A program made the translations under genes and the position numbers. From the NCBI GenBank assembly GCA_019914995.1, contig CM034126.1:6577001-6641000 (forward strand): DNA of 64,000 nucleotides. Reading direction: 5' to 3'. This DNA is from Acanthochlamys bracteata. Its lineage: Eukaryota > Streptophyta > Magnoliopsida > Pandanales > Velloziaceae. Of the stretch, positions 35,001 through 47,546 are shown in pieces; within the stretch, counting starts at the first letter, position 1; each line of letters begins with the position of its first letter. Below the pieces are notes generated by a model, which did not search any database, was not told the DNA's origin, and saw only the letters and a list, made by a program, of their open reading frames with translations.

Positions 35001-35623
35001 ATTTGCGCCTTTGGTTATTCAGATGGAGGATTGATGTTGGTTGGGCTAGTACGTGGGTGAAAATTATCAATGAATTGCTTGCGGCCAGCATATATTGTAA
35101 GTGGCCAAGAACACTTTAAGTTCTGACTAAGTAGAAATAGCGTAATAGGATGCTTTTTTCAGATTACATAATCGCTTACATATGAAGGAAAAAAAGATGA
35201 AGCACGAAGTGCTATAGCTTGAGTGTAAGACAAACTTTTAAGTCATGTATTATAACTCTTGAAGACACGTGCTTGGCGAGTGTAACTTAATACTACAACA
35301 TCACATTGAAAATGTAACAACATTTTGCACTATCTTATACTAATTGTCTATAATTAGTGTAGCTGAAAAAGTTTAACATTACTTACATATGGCTACAAGT
35401 TAACCAAATCTTGCGAAATGTAGCTGAAACACCATTTTAACCTTGATGTAATTGTTATTATTATTATTGTTTCTGTGCTTGTTATTCTTGACTTTCATCA
35501 AGGACTTATCCTAGTATTTGCTTTTACGATCATGCAGCATGGAGACTTGTATCACCTGTTATCTTGAAAAGCGGTAGAGCAGATTCTCAAGAATCAAGTC
35601 TTGACATTCATAATCTAGCTTGA
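29045..35623 (+). CDS. SERINC/TMS1-family membrane protein, 13 coding exons
   Basis: Exons: 29045-29282, 29833-29909, 30043-30202, 30884-30908, 31517-31606, 32544-32715, 33099-33112, 33860-33907, 33995-34064, 34415-34486, 34774-34898, 35023-35096, 35538-35623. All introns are GT-AG, the phases agree throughout, and the product is 416 residues (up to 418 if upstream NAG acceptors are used at 33096 and 34771). Family words in order: ARYVYGFVFFITNLLAW, RDYGQK, GVLRLSLGCF, RNSWHS, GEVARVGAG, FLTWCNN, SCTLN, VSLHSE, YIVFLCWSAI, GIDSQS, DDIPYKYDFFH, AMYFAMLFINWEL, DVGWASTWVKIINE. This is the plant SERINC subgroup of Arabidopsis At3g06170, about 10 membrane segments, in the endomembrane system; a role in serine use for phosphatidylserine and sphingolipids has been proposed for the family, but plant function is little known. 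Exon 7 (14 bases) is the least certain, since homologues have about four more residues there. The ATG follows an AG acceptor, so at least one non-coding leader exon lies upstream. Confidence 0.88.
31836..31966. repeat. Two-copy repeat with a palindromic core in SERINC intron 5
   Basis: Two imperfect units (about 31836-31895 and 31902-31966), each with GTTTCCC, then CACTT, then a hairpin-like CCCTC..GGGGAGAAC and a TAACGGACTTGG-like end. GC-rich within an AT-rich intron. No known element recognised. Confidence 0.55.
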
Positions 35624-37560
35624 TTACTGCAATCCAAGCTTTTGCTGCATACCATTTCAGCAGCCGGGCATGTTACCTCGAGCAGTTATCGCGCGTCTAT
35701 TGAGGATAAGTTAAGGGAAGGTAGGCTTGGTGGTTTCGACACGTCTTTCATAGGTCAAAAAATACTGCAGCGGATAAAAGTGATGCGATTTCATTAGAAT
35801 ACTTGAGTAGGAAAAAGAATGGACTAAAATTAATTTGGCATAAGGTGGAGGCTAAGGATTTAGAAAAATTAAATTTTTCGACGAATCTGTTCTATAGTGG
35901 AGTCTAATAGAGATTGGAGAGAAGAAATTTTTATAGCTGATCCGAATGTAAGTGGGATAAAGGATTAATTTGTTATTGTTGTGTAGTGAATATCAACAAG
36001 ACTACGCTCTACACATCTATGACTCGACCAAAATGAAATGGCATGCGTAAACAAGGAAAGCTTGTAATATTGTAAGCTTGTAAGAATTCTGTTTTTTGTA
36101 TTTTCAAGAATCTTTTTTTTTTTTCTTGAGTGAAAAATGAAAGACTAAGGGAGTCTATTCTCAACAAGTCGCAAGATAATTTGCGACGCTGTTAGGTTTT
36201 AGAAATCTGTTGCACAGATTGGCAAGGAGATGCTGAACTGCTTTGAGCTGTTCTCTTTGAACATTTTTCATGTGGTTTTAATTGTTATATTGATCTTTAA
36301 CATAAACATCCGGGTTTTAACAAAGAACAAACTCCAAAAACTTAATGTGTATCACCAACTGTAATGATTGGTGACCCAACAGTTAGGTGGTGCTGACAAT
36401 CTTCGAAACAAACGATTCATACAAGTTTAATTTTATGTTTTCAAGAGAAATTTGGTTAGAAATCATTAAAGAAAGATTTAGTTTCATATTGTTTATTAAT
36501 GGTCCTGAAATGATATTCATAAATATTTGGGCTCACTTTTTTCAAAGCCAATTGGTTTTGAAAAAAATACTAAATTCGTTCCATGCTATCAGAGAGTGAT
36601 GGGCCGGATCGGCCCAAAATGTAGGATAAATTTAATTTATTATTCATATCTATTTAGGGCCTTTATGGTCCAGTTTATTCTAAAGTAAAAATAGTTCGTT
36701 TCATTTCAGAGCAGGTCGTCCGCTTCATCCAATTTATGGACACGTAGTCCACATCAATTTAATTTTAGGAAAAAAAAAAACCCTTTGCTGAAGAACATGT
36801 GTTAAAAAAAGATTTAGTCTTTGCTTATCAATAATCCTAATATGATATTTATAAAAATTTGGGCTCACTTTTCTTATCGTCAATTGGTTTTGAAAAGAAT
36901 CATAAGTTTATTACATAAACGAATTATAATAGAAGATTCCTGGCATCAATTAAGTCCAAACTGAACTGAAAAAAGTTTGGTAATTGAAGAAGAAATCATA
37001 GAAATAAGTGAAGAAACATTTCTGAAATCTTGACAAATTCTTCACATTGACGACAAAAACCTTAGGTGATGTCCAGAACTGGCGAAAATTTGAAGTCGCT
37101 GGGACTTAATTTAGTGTTGGGTGCTTAGTGATTGTGATTAATTGAAGTTTTTAGATGCTGTTTTAGGTTTTAACACCTGCTGCTGTTGTTGAACAAAAAA
37201 GTCTGAAAGTTTAGATGATGCAAAACATACATTAAGTAGCCGAAGTACCCAATTGATAAATTAGATGCTTTAATTATTTTTAAAAATCTATACAGTAATT
37301 AAATATTTCTAAATAAATTAACCGTTCTGAAATATAACATAACCGTTTTTTTTTTCTTAATACATGAACTAATAATGCAGACTTTTCGATCCGGAATCCA
37401 CAAAAAAAGTCGCCATTAGGCAAATTAGTGGAACAAGCAATCACCAATTTTTAAATCATTAAAAATATTCAAAATCTTGTCAAACTCCAGATGGGAATCA
37501 GATTAGGAAGCAACGTGTTAATGCGAGTGCATCAATTAGAAATTTAATCGAAGCTAGTAA
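35624..37560. other. 3' flank of SERINC and intergenic DNA with a transposon-like repeat pair
   Basis: The first several hundred bases are probably the SERINC 3' untranslated region. About 36471-36570 and 36811-36905 are imperfect direct copies (TTTGGGCTCACTTTT, then CAATTGGTTTTGAAAA). The first is followed by TTCCATGCTATCAGAGAG, which resembles the tRNA-Met primer site of plant LTR elements (TGGTATCAGAGC). This could be a small eroded LTR-type element, but no protein is encoded. Confidence 0.35.
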
Positions 37561-38236
37561 CCTTAATTTTAAGATAATATAGGAGATATTTGACATTTAT
37601 ATTAAATTACTTATCATATTATTTCAAAAATAATTTTAATTTATATAAATATTATTTTATAAACATTTTTTTAAATGTTCTTATAATCTTTTTAATTTTT
37701 TAATATTAATTAAAAGTAGAGTGTAAATACTTTAATGAATTTTCAAAGCTTTAACCTAATTTTGATGTAGACATCTTCTTTTAAAAAGCTTGATTGATTT
37801 AACCACAATAATAAATAAAGCAACACATGTACGTAACTCGAGTGATGGCTGCACCAGAATTTCAAGATGCAAGTTTCTCAAAACTCAACTCGTGTTAACT
37901 AATTTTAATCCAACATTATTGTTGTAAACTTGACTTATATCGTTCTTTTATTAATTAAACAAATCGAAAGATAATGCCGTTCGTTTATTCATTAAAACAT
38001 ATTAGCCAGCAGAACCAGTATAAAATAAATTTTTAAGAAATGTCTCGCTTAACTTATTACATATTTTTTATTTTAAAAAATATATTTTTATTTTTTCATA
38101 AGTTTTTTAATTATTTATAATTTTTTTAGTTTTAAAAAAAGTTATATAAATTTTTAATATATACATTTTTTAAAAAATAAATTTGTTTCTTAAATATTTT
38201 TAATTTAATAAAGATTTTTTATCATAAGTAAAATAA

Positions 38237-38674
38237 TGATGTGTTTATCGTAGTATTAAATTTACTTTTTAAATTTGAATTTAAAAATAAATTTGACGAG
38301 TAAATTGTTTTATCTTATATTAAATATGAGTTTCAAAATAAAATTTATAAGTTTAGTAAATTTTATTGAGAAAATTTAATTAAAATTATATATTAATTTT
38401 AATTTAAAATTAATTAAAAATTAAGTTTAAAAAATAATTTCAAATGTAAATTAAATAAACTCTAAAATCGTATTTATCTACCATCCAAACTCATTTTAAA
38501 TATAAAATAAACAAATATTTTGAATAAATGTTATATCAAAAAAATTTTCAAAATTTAAATTTAAAAACTTACTATTAATATAAATTTTAATAATATAAAC
38601 GTATTTTTATTAAATATTTAATTTATAATTTAATTTAAAGTTTATTTTCAAAAAATCAATCGTAAACACATCCT
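38237..38674. mobile_element. MITE-like element with GATGTGTTTA inverted ends
   Basis: Left TGATGTGTTTATCGTAGT, right CAATCGTAAACACATCC: imperfect inverted ends of about 14 bases. The interior is nearly all A and T. Related ends occur at 47333-47546. Confidence 0.5.
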
Positions 38675-38821
38675 AAAAATTCATAAAACATAAATTGTCA
38701 CGTGTTTATTTTATTTTTAACTTCTTCTAAAACAAACAACTTTTTAAAAAACCACGAAAAAAAAATAAAAAAAAAAGCAAAAAAGTTTAGTCATGGGTGC
38801 GCGTAAAGTTAACCTCGGGCT

Positions 38822-39048
38822 GCGTTTGGCAGCGCATATCAAATCGGCGTTTTCAATTTTTCTATATTTTATATTTTTTAATATTTAAAGATTTATTTAA
38901 AAATTTAGATAGTGTAATAAAATTTTACGTAATAATATTTTTTATTATATATTTTTATTATTTTTGAAAATAAAAAAATAAACTCATTTTTTAAAAAATA
39001 AAATACTTTTTTTTAAAAAATTCTATTATATAAATAATTTCAAACGAA
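38822..39048. mobile_element. AT-rich MITE with GCGTTTGG ends
   Basis: Begins CTGCGTTTGGCAGCG and ends TTTCAAACGAACACC, with an AT-only interior like that at 27534-27767. No coding capacity. Confidence 0.5.
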
Positions 39049-41513
39049 CACCCCGGCAATTAGCATGCAGTTTTTTTTATAAAATACTTGCTTTTCTTTT
39101 CCTTCACCACTCTCACCGGCTGCATGTGGCATTGAATCATGCGGTGCAGTAGTAGCTTTCACTTGTGGGTTCCAATAAAAGAAGATTTTATTCTGTTCGC
39201 TCTTTTTAGCTTAATAGGGCCATTAAGTGGGCCTTACTTGGTCCCGCTTTGTTGTGGTGATTGGGTGAAATTTGATACTCTCTACTGATTGATTAAATTA
39301 GAGTATACTTAATATGTAATTAATTGCTTGGTTAGATTTTTCTTAAATTATTATAAGTATTTTAGTTGAAGCATAGACTTAGAGAAGCCTCCTTATAGAA
39401 TGATCTAATTGAAACATTATTGACACACATGTCCAAATGAGGATGTAATACTGAAGTCAAATGAGTCAATTTATATTCGGAAATATTTGACGTTGCTTAT
39501 AACACTAATTTTATTTTAAAAAATTTCACATATTTAATAAATTTTTTATAATATTTTATAAATTTAATATATATATATATATTAAATACTTAAAATTTTA
39601 TTAAAAAATATGGTTAAAAATAAAAACTAATGCTTATAAGCACCGCCAAAATTTCCATAGTCCTCATCCATTGCTCAGAATATATGTGAATGGAAATTCA
39701 ACGTGGCAGGCTTTTAAAAAAAATTCTAAAAACGAATTTTTTAATATATTATTTTATAAAATTTTTAAATATAAAATTATACATATAATTATTTTATAAT
39801 TATATTTCATTGTATTTTTCAAAAATATTTAAAAAACTTTTTAAAAATTATCATAAACTTTTTGAATTTGAAATTTCTTTTATTAATATTGATAAATAAT
39901 CTCAAACATAGCTCGAATTTAAAAGTTACTAATGAGATTTTACTATATGATTACAAAGCCAAAAGTATAAACAAATGTTAAATATCAAGAACACCTGTGA
40001 GCCACTCGCAAAAGAAGGACCATTTTTTTTTTTATTTTACTTTTGTTTTGTTTTTCTTGTGCAAAACAAAATTCGCGCTTTATGGAATTCTAGGTATATG
40101 TTCCTATATTGGACAAGATTACTTTATTAACTTCTCAGAAATCAAACTATTTATAGGCTTTTTGGATCAGAAATCTTATTCTTTCTTGACCGGAAATAGA
40201 AATGTTATAATACATATTTGATAAAGAAGGTATGCTTGAAAAACATCAGATATGCTCATATGAGATATTTGAAATAAGTAAACACTTAGAAAGAACATTT
40301 TGGATTAGAAAACATATCATTGATTGATTAAAAAATTAAAATAGAAGTGTTTGAGCAAGATAATTATATGGTGGACAAAAAGAATTGCTTATAAATAATT
40401 TCTTATAATAAAATTGAACCTAAACTAATAAATAGGTGTGAAGATCTTATTATGTATGTAACTACCATCATCCTATTATTAAAACAAACTTACGAAACAA
40501 TAAAAACAAAATTATAGAAATACTCATCTTGATAATGCAACATTAACCAATCCAAAAAGAATCCAGTAAACAGCAATTATTAGCAATAAATAAATATTTG
40601 CAAGAATCTTTTTTTTTATTTTTAATGGCAGAACATGAGAGCAGAGTAGTAGAATAGTAAAATAGATAAACTTCGGTTGGGAATTTGATGAAGATGTCCA
40701 AAAGAAAATTTCTAAAGCACAAAAACCTACGGAAGGCAAAACTAGTTTAATAATGCTTTAACCAGGAGAAAACATCTAGCATGTTCGGCACCATCAACAA
40801 AGTCTTGCCCGTACTCTGTAATCAGTTGTTCCCTCAACAAACAAATTGTTTTTAAACAAAACTTGTTTCAAGATTCATGAAAAATGAGCAATTTTTTATG
40901 TTGTTAACTATAGAAAAAGATTCCAAAACAAAAATTTGGCATGATATGGTAGAGTAGAGAGCAGAAGAGGAAGAAGATAGAAGTTTTTATGTGGGGGTGA
41001 AAAGAGTGTGCGGTGGGGGCTTCTCCTAATTGTGTTGTTGTAAAGTTGTAGTTGTGGAAGAAGATTGAGAGCGAAAGCACACAAAAAGTGAAAAGTTTTG
41101 AACCTTCAAAGCATGCTTGCCTGCCATTTAAGCCTCTCTCTCTCGCCTTCATTTATTCTTCTTTCTCTATCTGTCTGGATTTCATGTTCTCTCCTTGTTC
41201 TTTGAATGATTAATCTGATGAACAGAGGATGAAAATGATGATGATGATGATGATATCTTGTTCTTTGGTAGGAAAGAACAAGAAGAAAGGATAAATTTAA
41301 GATTGTTGGGGAAATCAAAGGAGTGAAATTTTTGGGATCCAAGTTGGGAAAAAGCCAACTTTTTATGCATTACTTCCTCGTGGGTCTATTGAAAAAGGTG
41401 GGAGTTTTTTAACTCTTCTTCTACTTCTTCTTCTTCTTCTTTGGTGACGGGCAATTGGGTTGATTGATGAGAAGAAGACGTGGCGGATCTTCTCAGGATT
41501 CGTTTGGTGTTCT

Positions 41514-41520
41514 TATATAG
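41514..41520 (+). promoter_or_regulatory. Possible TATA box of the LRR-XI receptor kinase
   Basis: TATATAG about 590 bases before the chosen ATG. The leader that follows would be about 550 bases and may contain a short intron (GTATGT at 41885 to GGGTAG ending at 41976). The spacing is long but usual for this receptor subfamily; this remains an inference. Confidence 0.35.
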
Positions 41521-42100
41521 TTTTGCTGGAAGACATCCAAGTGAGTGTTGGTCAGCTTAGTTTCGCACTGATGAGTTTGGAAACAAGGTTCCTGCTTTTC
41601 AAATTTTCTGTTCTTTAATGTACTGAAATCTTTGTTTCGAGTCTTTCTGCTGTCTTGAGAAGATTCTTGATAAACTGGTGATTAATTTTGAAATCCAAGA
41701 GCTGCTGGGTCTATTCAAGAAATGTGAAGATCCACTGGTGATTAATCTAGATAAAAGGTGGAATTTGGTTTGGAATTTGTAACTTCTGTTCTTTCTTGGA
41801 GGGATTTTAGCTTCAGAAAAGCTATATCACATTCATCCCCAATTCATGGTGTTAAGTTTCTTTGGATGTTTTCTGCAAATTAAGGTATGTGAAGATCCTC
41901 AGACTAAAGTTGGTACTATTCATATGTTCGATTTCTTAGTGATTTCTCATTTTGATGTACTGAATTTTTTGGGTAGGTGAACTTCTGCATTTACGTTAGC
42001 AGTTGTCTAGTACTTTGGTTATGATCCACTATAGATGGTGGAAATTTTACTCAAACATCTTCAGCAGCATGTTAGCGTATTGCAACAATTGATTGATACC

Positions 42101-45100
42101 ATGTTGGGTACTTGTAATTGTCGAAGAGATTTTAGATTTGGGACACTGCAATTTATTGTTCAGTTTGTGTTCTTCTTGGTTTCTGTCTCTCAAGGGTTAA
42201 ATACAGAAGGAAATTACCTTTTAGACATCAAGATAAACCTAAGGGATGAGCTAAATCATCTTTGGAATTGGAATCTGAATGACCGTACTCCTTGTGGATG
42301 GACGGGTGTGAATTGCACAGACGGCTATTACCCAGTTGTGTATTCTCTTGATCTGAATTCTATGAACCTCTCTGGCACACTCTCATCTAGCATCGGCAAT
42401 CTTGTTCACCTAACAAATCTTGATTTGTCCTACAATCAGTTGTCGGGGAGTATTCCTCCAGAGATTGGAAAGTTGACAAAACTAGTGATACTTTATTTGA
42501 ATAACAATCAGTTTGAAGGTAATATTCCTCCTGAGCTTGGAAACCTCACGCCATTGGTGTTATGCAATCTATGCAACAACAAGATCACTGGCTCCCTTCC
42601 TGAGGAGATTGGAAATTTATCCTCCCTTGTAGAGTTATTGGCTTATACAAATAACTTGACCGGTCCAGTTCCTAGTACTATCAGAAAGCTCAAGCGCTTG
42701 CAAGTCTTCCGAGTTGGGCAGAACCTAATATCAGGAAGAATTCCTGACGAGATTGGTGAATGTCAGAATATGCGGCTACTGGGTCTTGCTCAAAATCAAA
42801 TAGGAGGTCCAATCCCTAAAGAGCTGGGGAAACTCCAGTACCTGTCTGAGCTGATTCTTTGGGGCAACAAATTGTCAGGCTTCATTCCCAAGGAGCTTGG
42901 TAATTCTACAAATCTCATGATTCTTGCACTTTATCAAAACAATCTAGTTGGTGGTATTCCTGTGGAAATTGGGAACATAAAGTCCTTACAGAAGCTGTAT
43001 CTTTACAGGAATGGGTTAAATGGAACTATCCCGAGGGGAATTGGGAACATCACCCTTGCTACTGAGGTTGATTTTTCTGAGAACTGGTTGACTGGAGGAA
43101 TACCTGCTGAGTTTGGTCAGATTAAGGGTTTGAACCTGCTTTACCTTTTCGAAAACCAACTCACTGGTCCCATACCAGATGAGCTCGGCCAACTAAAGAA
43201 TTTGACAAAGCTCGATCTCTCAATCAATTATCTCAGTGGACGGATTCCTGTTGGACTCCAGTATTTGACAGAGTTGCTTCAGTTGCAGCTCTTTGAAAAC
43301 ACGCTCTCAGGAGCCATACCACAAAAGTTTGGGTTGTATAGTCGACTTTGGGTAGTGGACTTCTCAAACAACAATCTCACAGGCCCAATACCAAGCCTTC
43401 TGTGCAGGCACTCCAACCTTATTTTGTTGAATCTGGATTCTAACAAGCTTACTGGAAATATCCCCACTGGAGTAACAAATTGCAAATCTTTAGTGCAGCT
43501 TCACGTTGGCGACAACCTTCTCACTGGGAGCTTCCCATCAGATTTGTGTAAGCTGGAAAATTTGACAACCATTGCGCTGGACCAAAACAAGTTCAGTGGC
43601 CCTATTCCTCCAGAGGTCGGGCAATGCCAAGCTTTACAGAGACTCAGTGTGCCAAATAATTGCTTTGAATCTGAACTGCCGAAGGAGATCGGTAATTTGT
43701 CCCGCCTGGTTGTCTTCAACATCTCATCAAATAAGCTTGCAGGAAGAATACCTGCTGATATTGTCAACTGCTCCATGCTTCAGCGATTTGATGCAAGTCA
43801 GAATCAGTTTGAGGGCCCTCTACCTTATGAAATTGGAACCCTTCTCCAGCTAGAGCTTCTCAGTGTTTCTGACAATAAGTTTTCAGGGCCAATACCTTGG
43901 GTCTTAGGGAACCTTTCTCATTTGACAGGTTTACAAATGGGTGGTAACAAGTTCTCTGGTGAAATTCCAAAAGAGTTAGGTGATCTATCTAGTTTGCAGA
44001 TTGCAATGAATCTTAGCTACAATAATCTTTCGGGAAACATACCATATGAGCTTGGGAATCTTGCTTTATTGGAGTACCTTTATCTGAATAATAACCACTT
44101 GACTGGGGGAATTCCTCCCACATTTGCAAATCTGTCCAGTTTACTCGACCTCAATGTCTCCTACAATGATCTCAGTGGACCCCTTCCTGCTATCCAACTA
44201 TTTGATAGCATGACGACAAGCAGCTTTATAGGAAATAAGGGGCTTTGTGGTGGCCCTCTTGGTGACTGTGGTGGATCTCCACCATTATCAACTCCGCCAT
44301 CAATAACATCAGTAAGTAACCCAATGGGTAAGACCATTGCAATCATAGCTGCTGCTGTTGGAGGTGTATCTCTTGTTCTTATTGCCATTATTGTTTATTT
44401 TATGAGAAGACCAGTTGATACTGTTGCTCCTTTGCAAGACAAGCAGCCATCCTCTCCAGATTCCGGTATGTACCTTGCACCAAAGGAAGGATTTACTTTT
44501 CAACATATTGTTACAGCTACAAACAATTTCGATGAGTCATTTGTCATTGGAAGAGGAGCATGTGGAACAGTTTACAAAGCCATCATACCTTCCGGGCATG
44601 TGATTGCTGTAAAAAAGTTGGCATCAGACAGGGAAGGAGCCAATACAGACAACAGTTTCCAAGCAGAAATTTTGACATTAGGAAAGATAAGGCATCGGAA
44701 TATCGTTAAGCTGTATGGTTATTGCTACCACCAGGGCTCCAATCTCCTTCTCTATGAGTACATGTCACGAGGCAGCCTAGGGGAGTTGCTGCATGGGGAA
44801 TCTGATGCTCTAGATTGGGACACACGTTTTATGATTGCACTTGGGGCTGCCGAGGGGCTTTCATATCTGCATCATGATTGCAGACCTCATATCATTCACC
44901 GTGATATTAAGTCCAACAACATCCTTCTTGATGATAACTACGAAGCCCATGTAGGAGACTTTGGATTGGCAAAGGTCATTGACATGCCCCAATCAAAATC
45001 AATGTCAGCAGTTGCTGGATCATATGGATACATTGCGCCTGGTAAGCACTCACATTATGACTTCTCAGGATTATGTTGTAATATTTGGCAATTTAATGAT

Positions 45101-46003
45101 TTTCATAATTTTTTATGATTTTACGAAAGAATAATGATTCTAAGAAAACTGCCTGACTTATCTTCTTGGTTGCCAACGTAGAAGTGAAACATAAAGAAAA
45201 ACTAATTCTCAGTATTAGTTCGATCTAGCTTGAAAGCTTATTGCTGATTGTTTAGGTGAGATATTGAGAGCATTCGTATGCATATTCACTCAGAAAAAAT
45301 AAAGTAACTTTTAGCTGAAAGATTATTGTATAGACTCGGTCTACGTTAGACAAGCAGTCAGCCAGCACAAGCTATACTCACTCTTTGTTCTATCATTACG
45401 CAACCATTAGACACTATCTATTACTGAACCGATGCACAGCTATCATCACTTATAAGCTTCATAATACGATGTTGGAATTCCAACAAGTAAAATCTTGAAT
45501 TCCTTTTCCCATTGACCTAAGCTACATGTGATTATTTATCAACAGTTTATTCAGAAACCTGAACTTGTTTATAGTGATGAAAAAGTCTTCCGAATGGAAC
45601 TAAGTGTTTATTTTTCTGTCCAGAATATGCCTATACCATGAAAGTTACGGAAAAATCAGATATTTATAGCTACGGAGTTGTCCTGTTGGAATTGCTCACT
45701 GGTAGGACACCTGTACAACCACTGGACCAGGGAGGAGATCTTGTTACATGGGTAAGGAACTTTATTAGAAACAATTCTTTAAATTCTGAAATACTTGATA
45801 GTAAATTAGGTCTCGAAGACAAGGATGCTGTTGATCACATGATCACAGTTTTAAAAATTGCTTTGCTCTGTACCAGTATGTCTCCATTTGATAGGCCGAC
45901 AATGCGGCAAGTTGTGTTGATGCTAGTTGAGTCTAAAGAAAGATATCGTAGTTATGCATCTTCACCCGTTTCAGATTTCTCCTCAAAGGAAGAGAACTTC
46001 TAG
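42101..46003 (+). CDS. LRR-XI receptor-like kinase (At2g33170/At5g63930-like)
   Basis: Exon 1 42101-45041 with GTAAGC donor, exon 2 45624-46003 after CCAG; 1106 residues. The frame is open from an earlier ATG at 42035 (22 more residues), but starting at 42101 (MLGTCNC) places a hydrophobic signal peptide (FIVQFVFFLVSVSQG) near the N-terminus, as in relatives. Order: signal peptide, CGWTGVNC N-cap (about 64-71), 26 LRRs, membrane segment (about 745-768), kinase (about 815-1085). Motifs: GRGACGTVYKA loop, IAVKK lysine, HRDIKSNNILLD, GDFGLAK, AGSYGYIAPE split by the intron, SDIYSYG and the RPTM arginine. It should be an active RD kinase of the plasma membrane. The LRR wording (LNGTIPRGIGN, LSINYLSGRIP, MGGNKFSGEIP) matches the At2g33170 and At5g63930 group. 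It is not part of the tandem duplication to its left. Confidence 0.93.
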
Positions 46004-47332
46004 TGTATTTATATAATCTATCATGGCATTAATTTATTTATGATAGGTTCTGTCTCATCTTCTATGCAATGTTATTCTGTTGTCTTTCCATATTCAGCTT
46101 GAATGCCATTATAGTATCTATGGTTTTTGTCCAAGGAAGGCAGTATCATTATCACAGCAATCATTCAGTAAGTAGGGAACCTGAGCCTGTACGTTTGCCA
46201 AGAGCTTGAAAGTTCATGTTTGTAAGATTCAAAGTTTCTGGCCAGATGATATTAACCAAAGTCGGTAAAATCTATCATTTTCATTTGACTGCATTCTGAC
46301 CTGAAAGCTTAAACACCACGTAAGCAATCACTGACTTCTGTCTCCCATTCCTTCCTGATAATTTTAGCTACTTTCGGGAATCTTGTATAGTAATTATGTT
46401 AGCAATAAAGAGTGTCACAAGTTAACAAGTCAGTTATGTTCTGGAAAAATCATTTATCTTTTCTCCTGATTTATTGCTGCCTTGAGGTTGGTATGACATA
46501 TTCTTTGTTATATCAATATTTAAGACCTAAGCAGTGTACTCTCTCTATCCATATGCAGCACCTTCTGTTTAGCAATTTGAATCCTGTGAAAGGTTTCTGA
46601 CTACTGTAACTGAACTCAGTAAGCTTTTGATATTAATAAGAGCAAATTAGTTGATACCTTTGTTTAAGGATTTAACAGCACATTGTTTGCTATGACATTT
46701 TGCATTACTCATTTTACGGACACCGGTACTTACGGTTCAGTTTTCTGTTTTGTTTATTTACAACAACGCTGCAACATCATAGTTTTTGTTGGCAACCTCT
46801 TTAACAACTATGTCATATAGTAATATCGGTGCATTCTAAATTGATCTGTTTCCAAGTAGCTGCCATCTTAGAAAGGGGCTAGTGTGTATCAAATCGATAC
46901 CTTAATAGTGAAAATTTGGTCGAATTGAAGCTGTGCTTATATAAAGTTTTTATAATAGAAAGTAACATGTGCTAATTAATTAAAAGTTTTTTATAAAGCT
47001 TCTCTTATAAATTGAAGGAGAAGATATGTACAATTTCATAAAACTTCACATATCAACAACAACAAAAAAAATTCAAAAGAATTTTAAACACAGATTACTT
47101 AATAATAGTTTGTTACAACTAGGAGGCTCAAAATATTTTCAGAAGTTCACAATTTTTTATATTTTATAAATTTTTAAAGAAATTTTATAAAATATTATAC
47201 AAAATTTATTAAAAAATATATAATTAAAATAAAAGAATGAAAAATATCTCATAAGTAATGCCAAACGACCGTGGATGCATAAAAGTTCACCATAAGAATC
47301 TAATAATACCGCTTATTAAACTCCGTGAAACA
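46004..47332. other. 3' flank of the LRR-XI kinase and intergenic DNA
   Basis: Probably the 3' untranslated region at first, then ordinary intergenic DNA. An AT-rich stretch ending GTAATGCCAAACGACC (about 47130-47270) looks like one more member of the local MITE family. No gene recognised. Confidence 0.45.
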
Positions 47333-47546
47333 TTAGGGCGTCTTTACCGATACCCTAAATTTACTTTTTTTTAATATAAAATATATACAAAAATTAAAAT
47401 AAAATTTTTTTTTAAAAATTTAATTTTAAAATTTATTATAAATATTAAATTAATATATAATTTTATTTTTATTAAATATTTTTAATTTTTAATTTAATTT
47501 TTTAAATTGACTTTCAAAAAATTATCTTCAGGATAAACACGCCCTT
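47333..47546. mobile_element. MITE-like element with TAGGGCGTGTTTA inverted ends
   Basis: Left TAGGGCGTCTTTACCGATA, right GGATAAACACGCCCTTA: inverted ends of about 14 bases with one or two mismatches. About 214 bp, AT-only interior, no coding capacity. Confidence 0.55.

Larger units (their letters stand above)
37561..41513. other. AT-rich intergenic DNA, no gene
   Basis: No supportable coding sequence on either strand. It holds two MITE-like sequences (38237-38674 and 38822-39048). Toward the right it becomes less AT-rich, with a GAT microsatellite at about 41236-41256 and a CTT-rich run at about 41418-41441, as often found near plant promoters and leaders. Confidence 0.5.
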
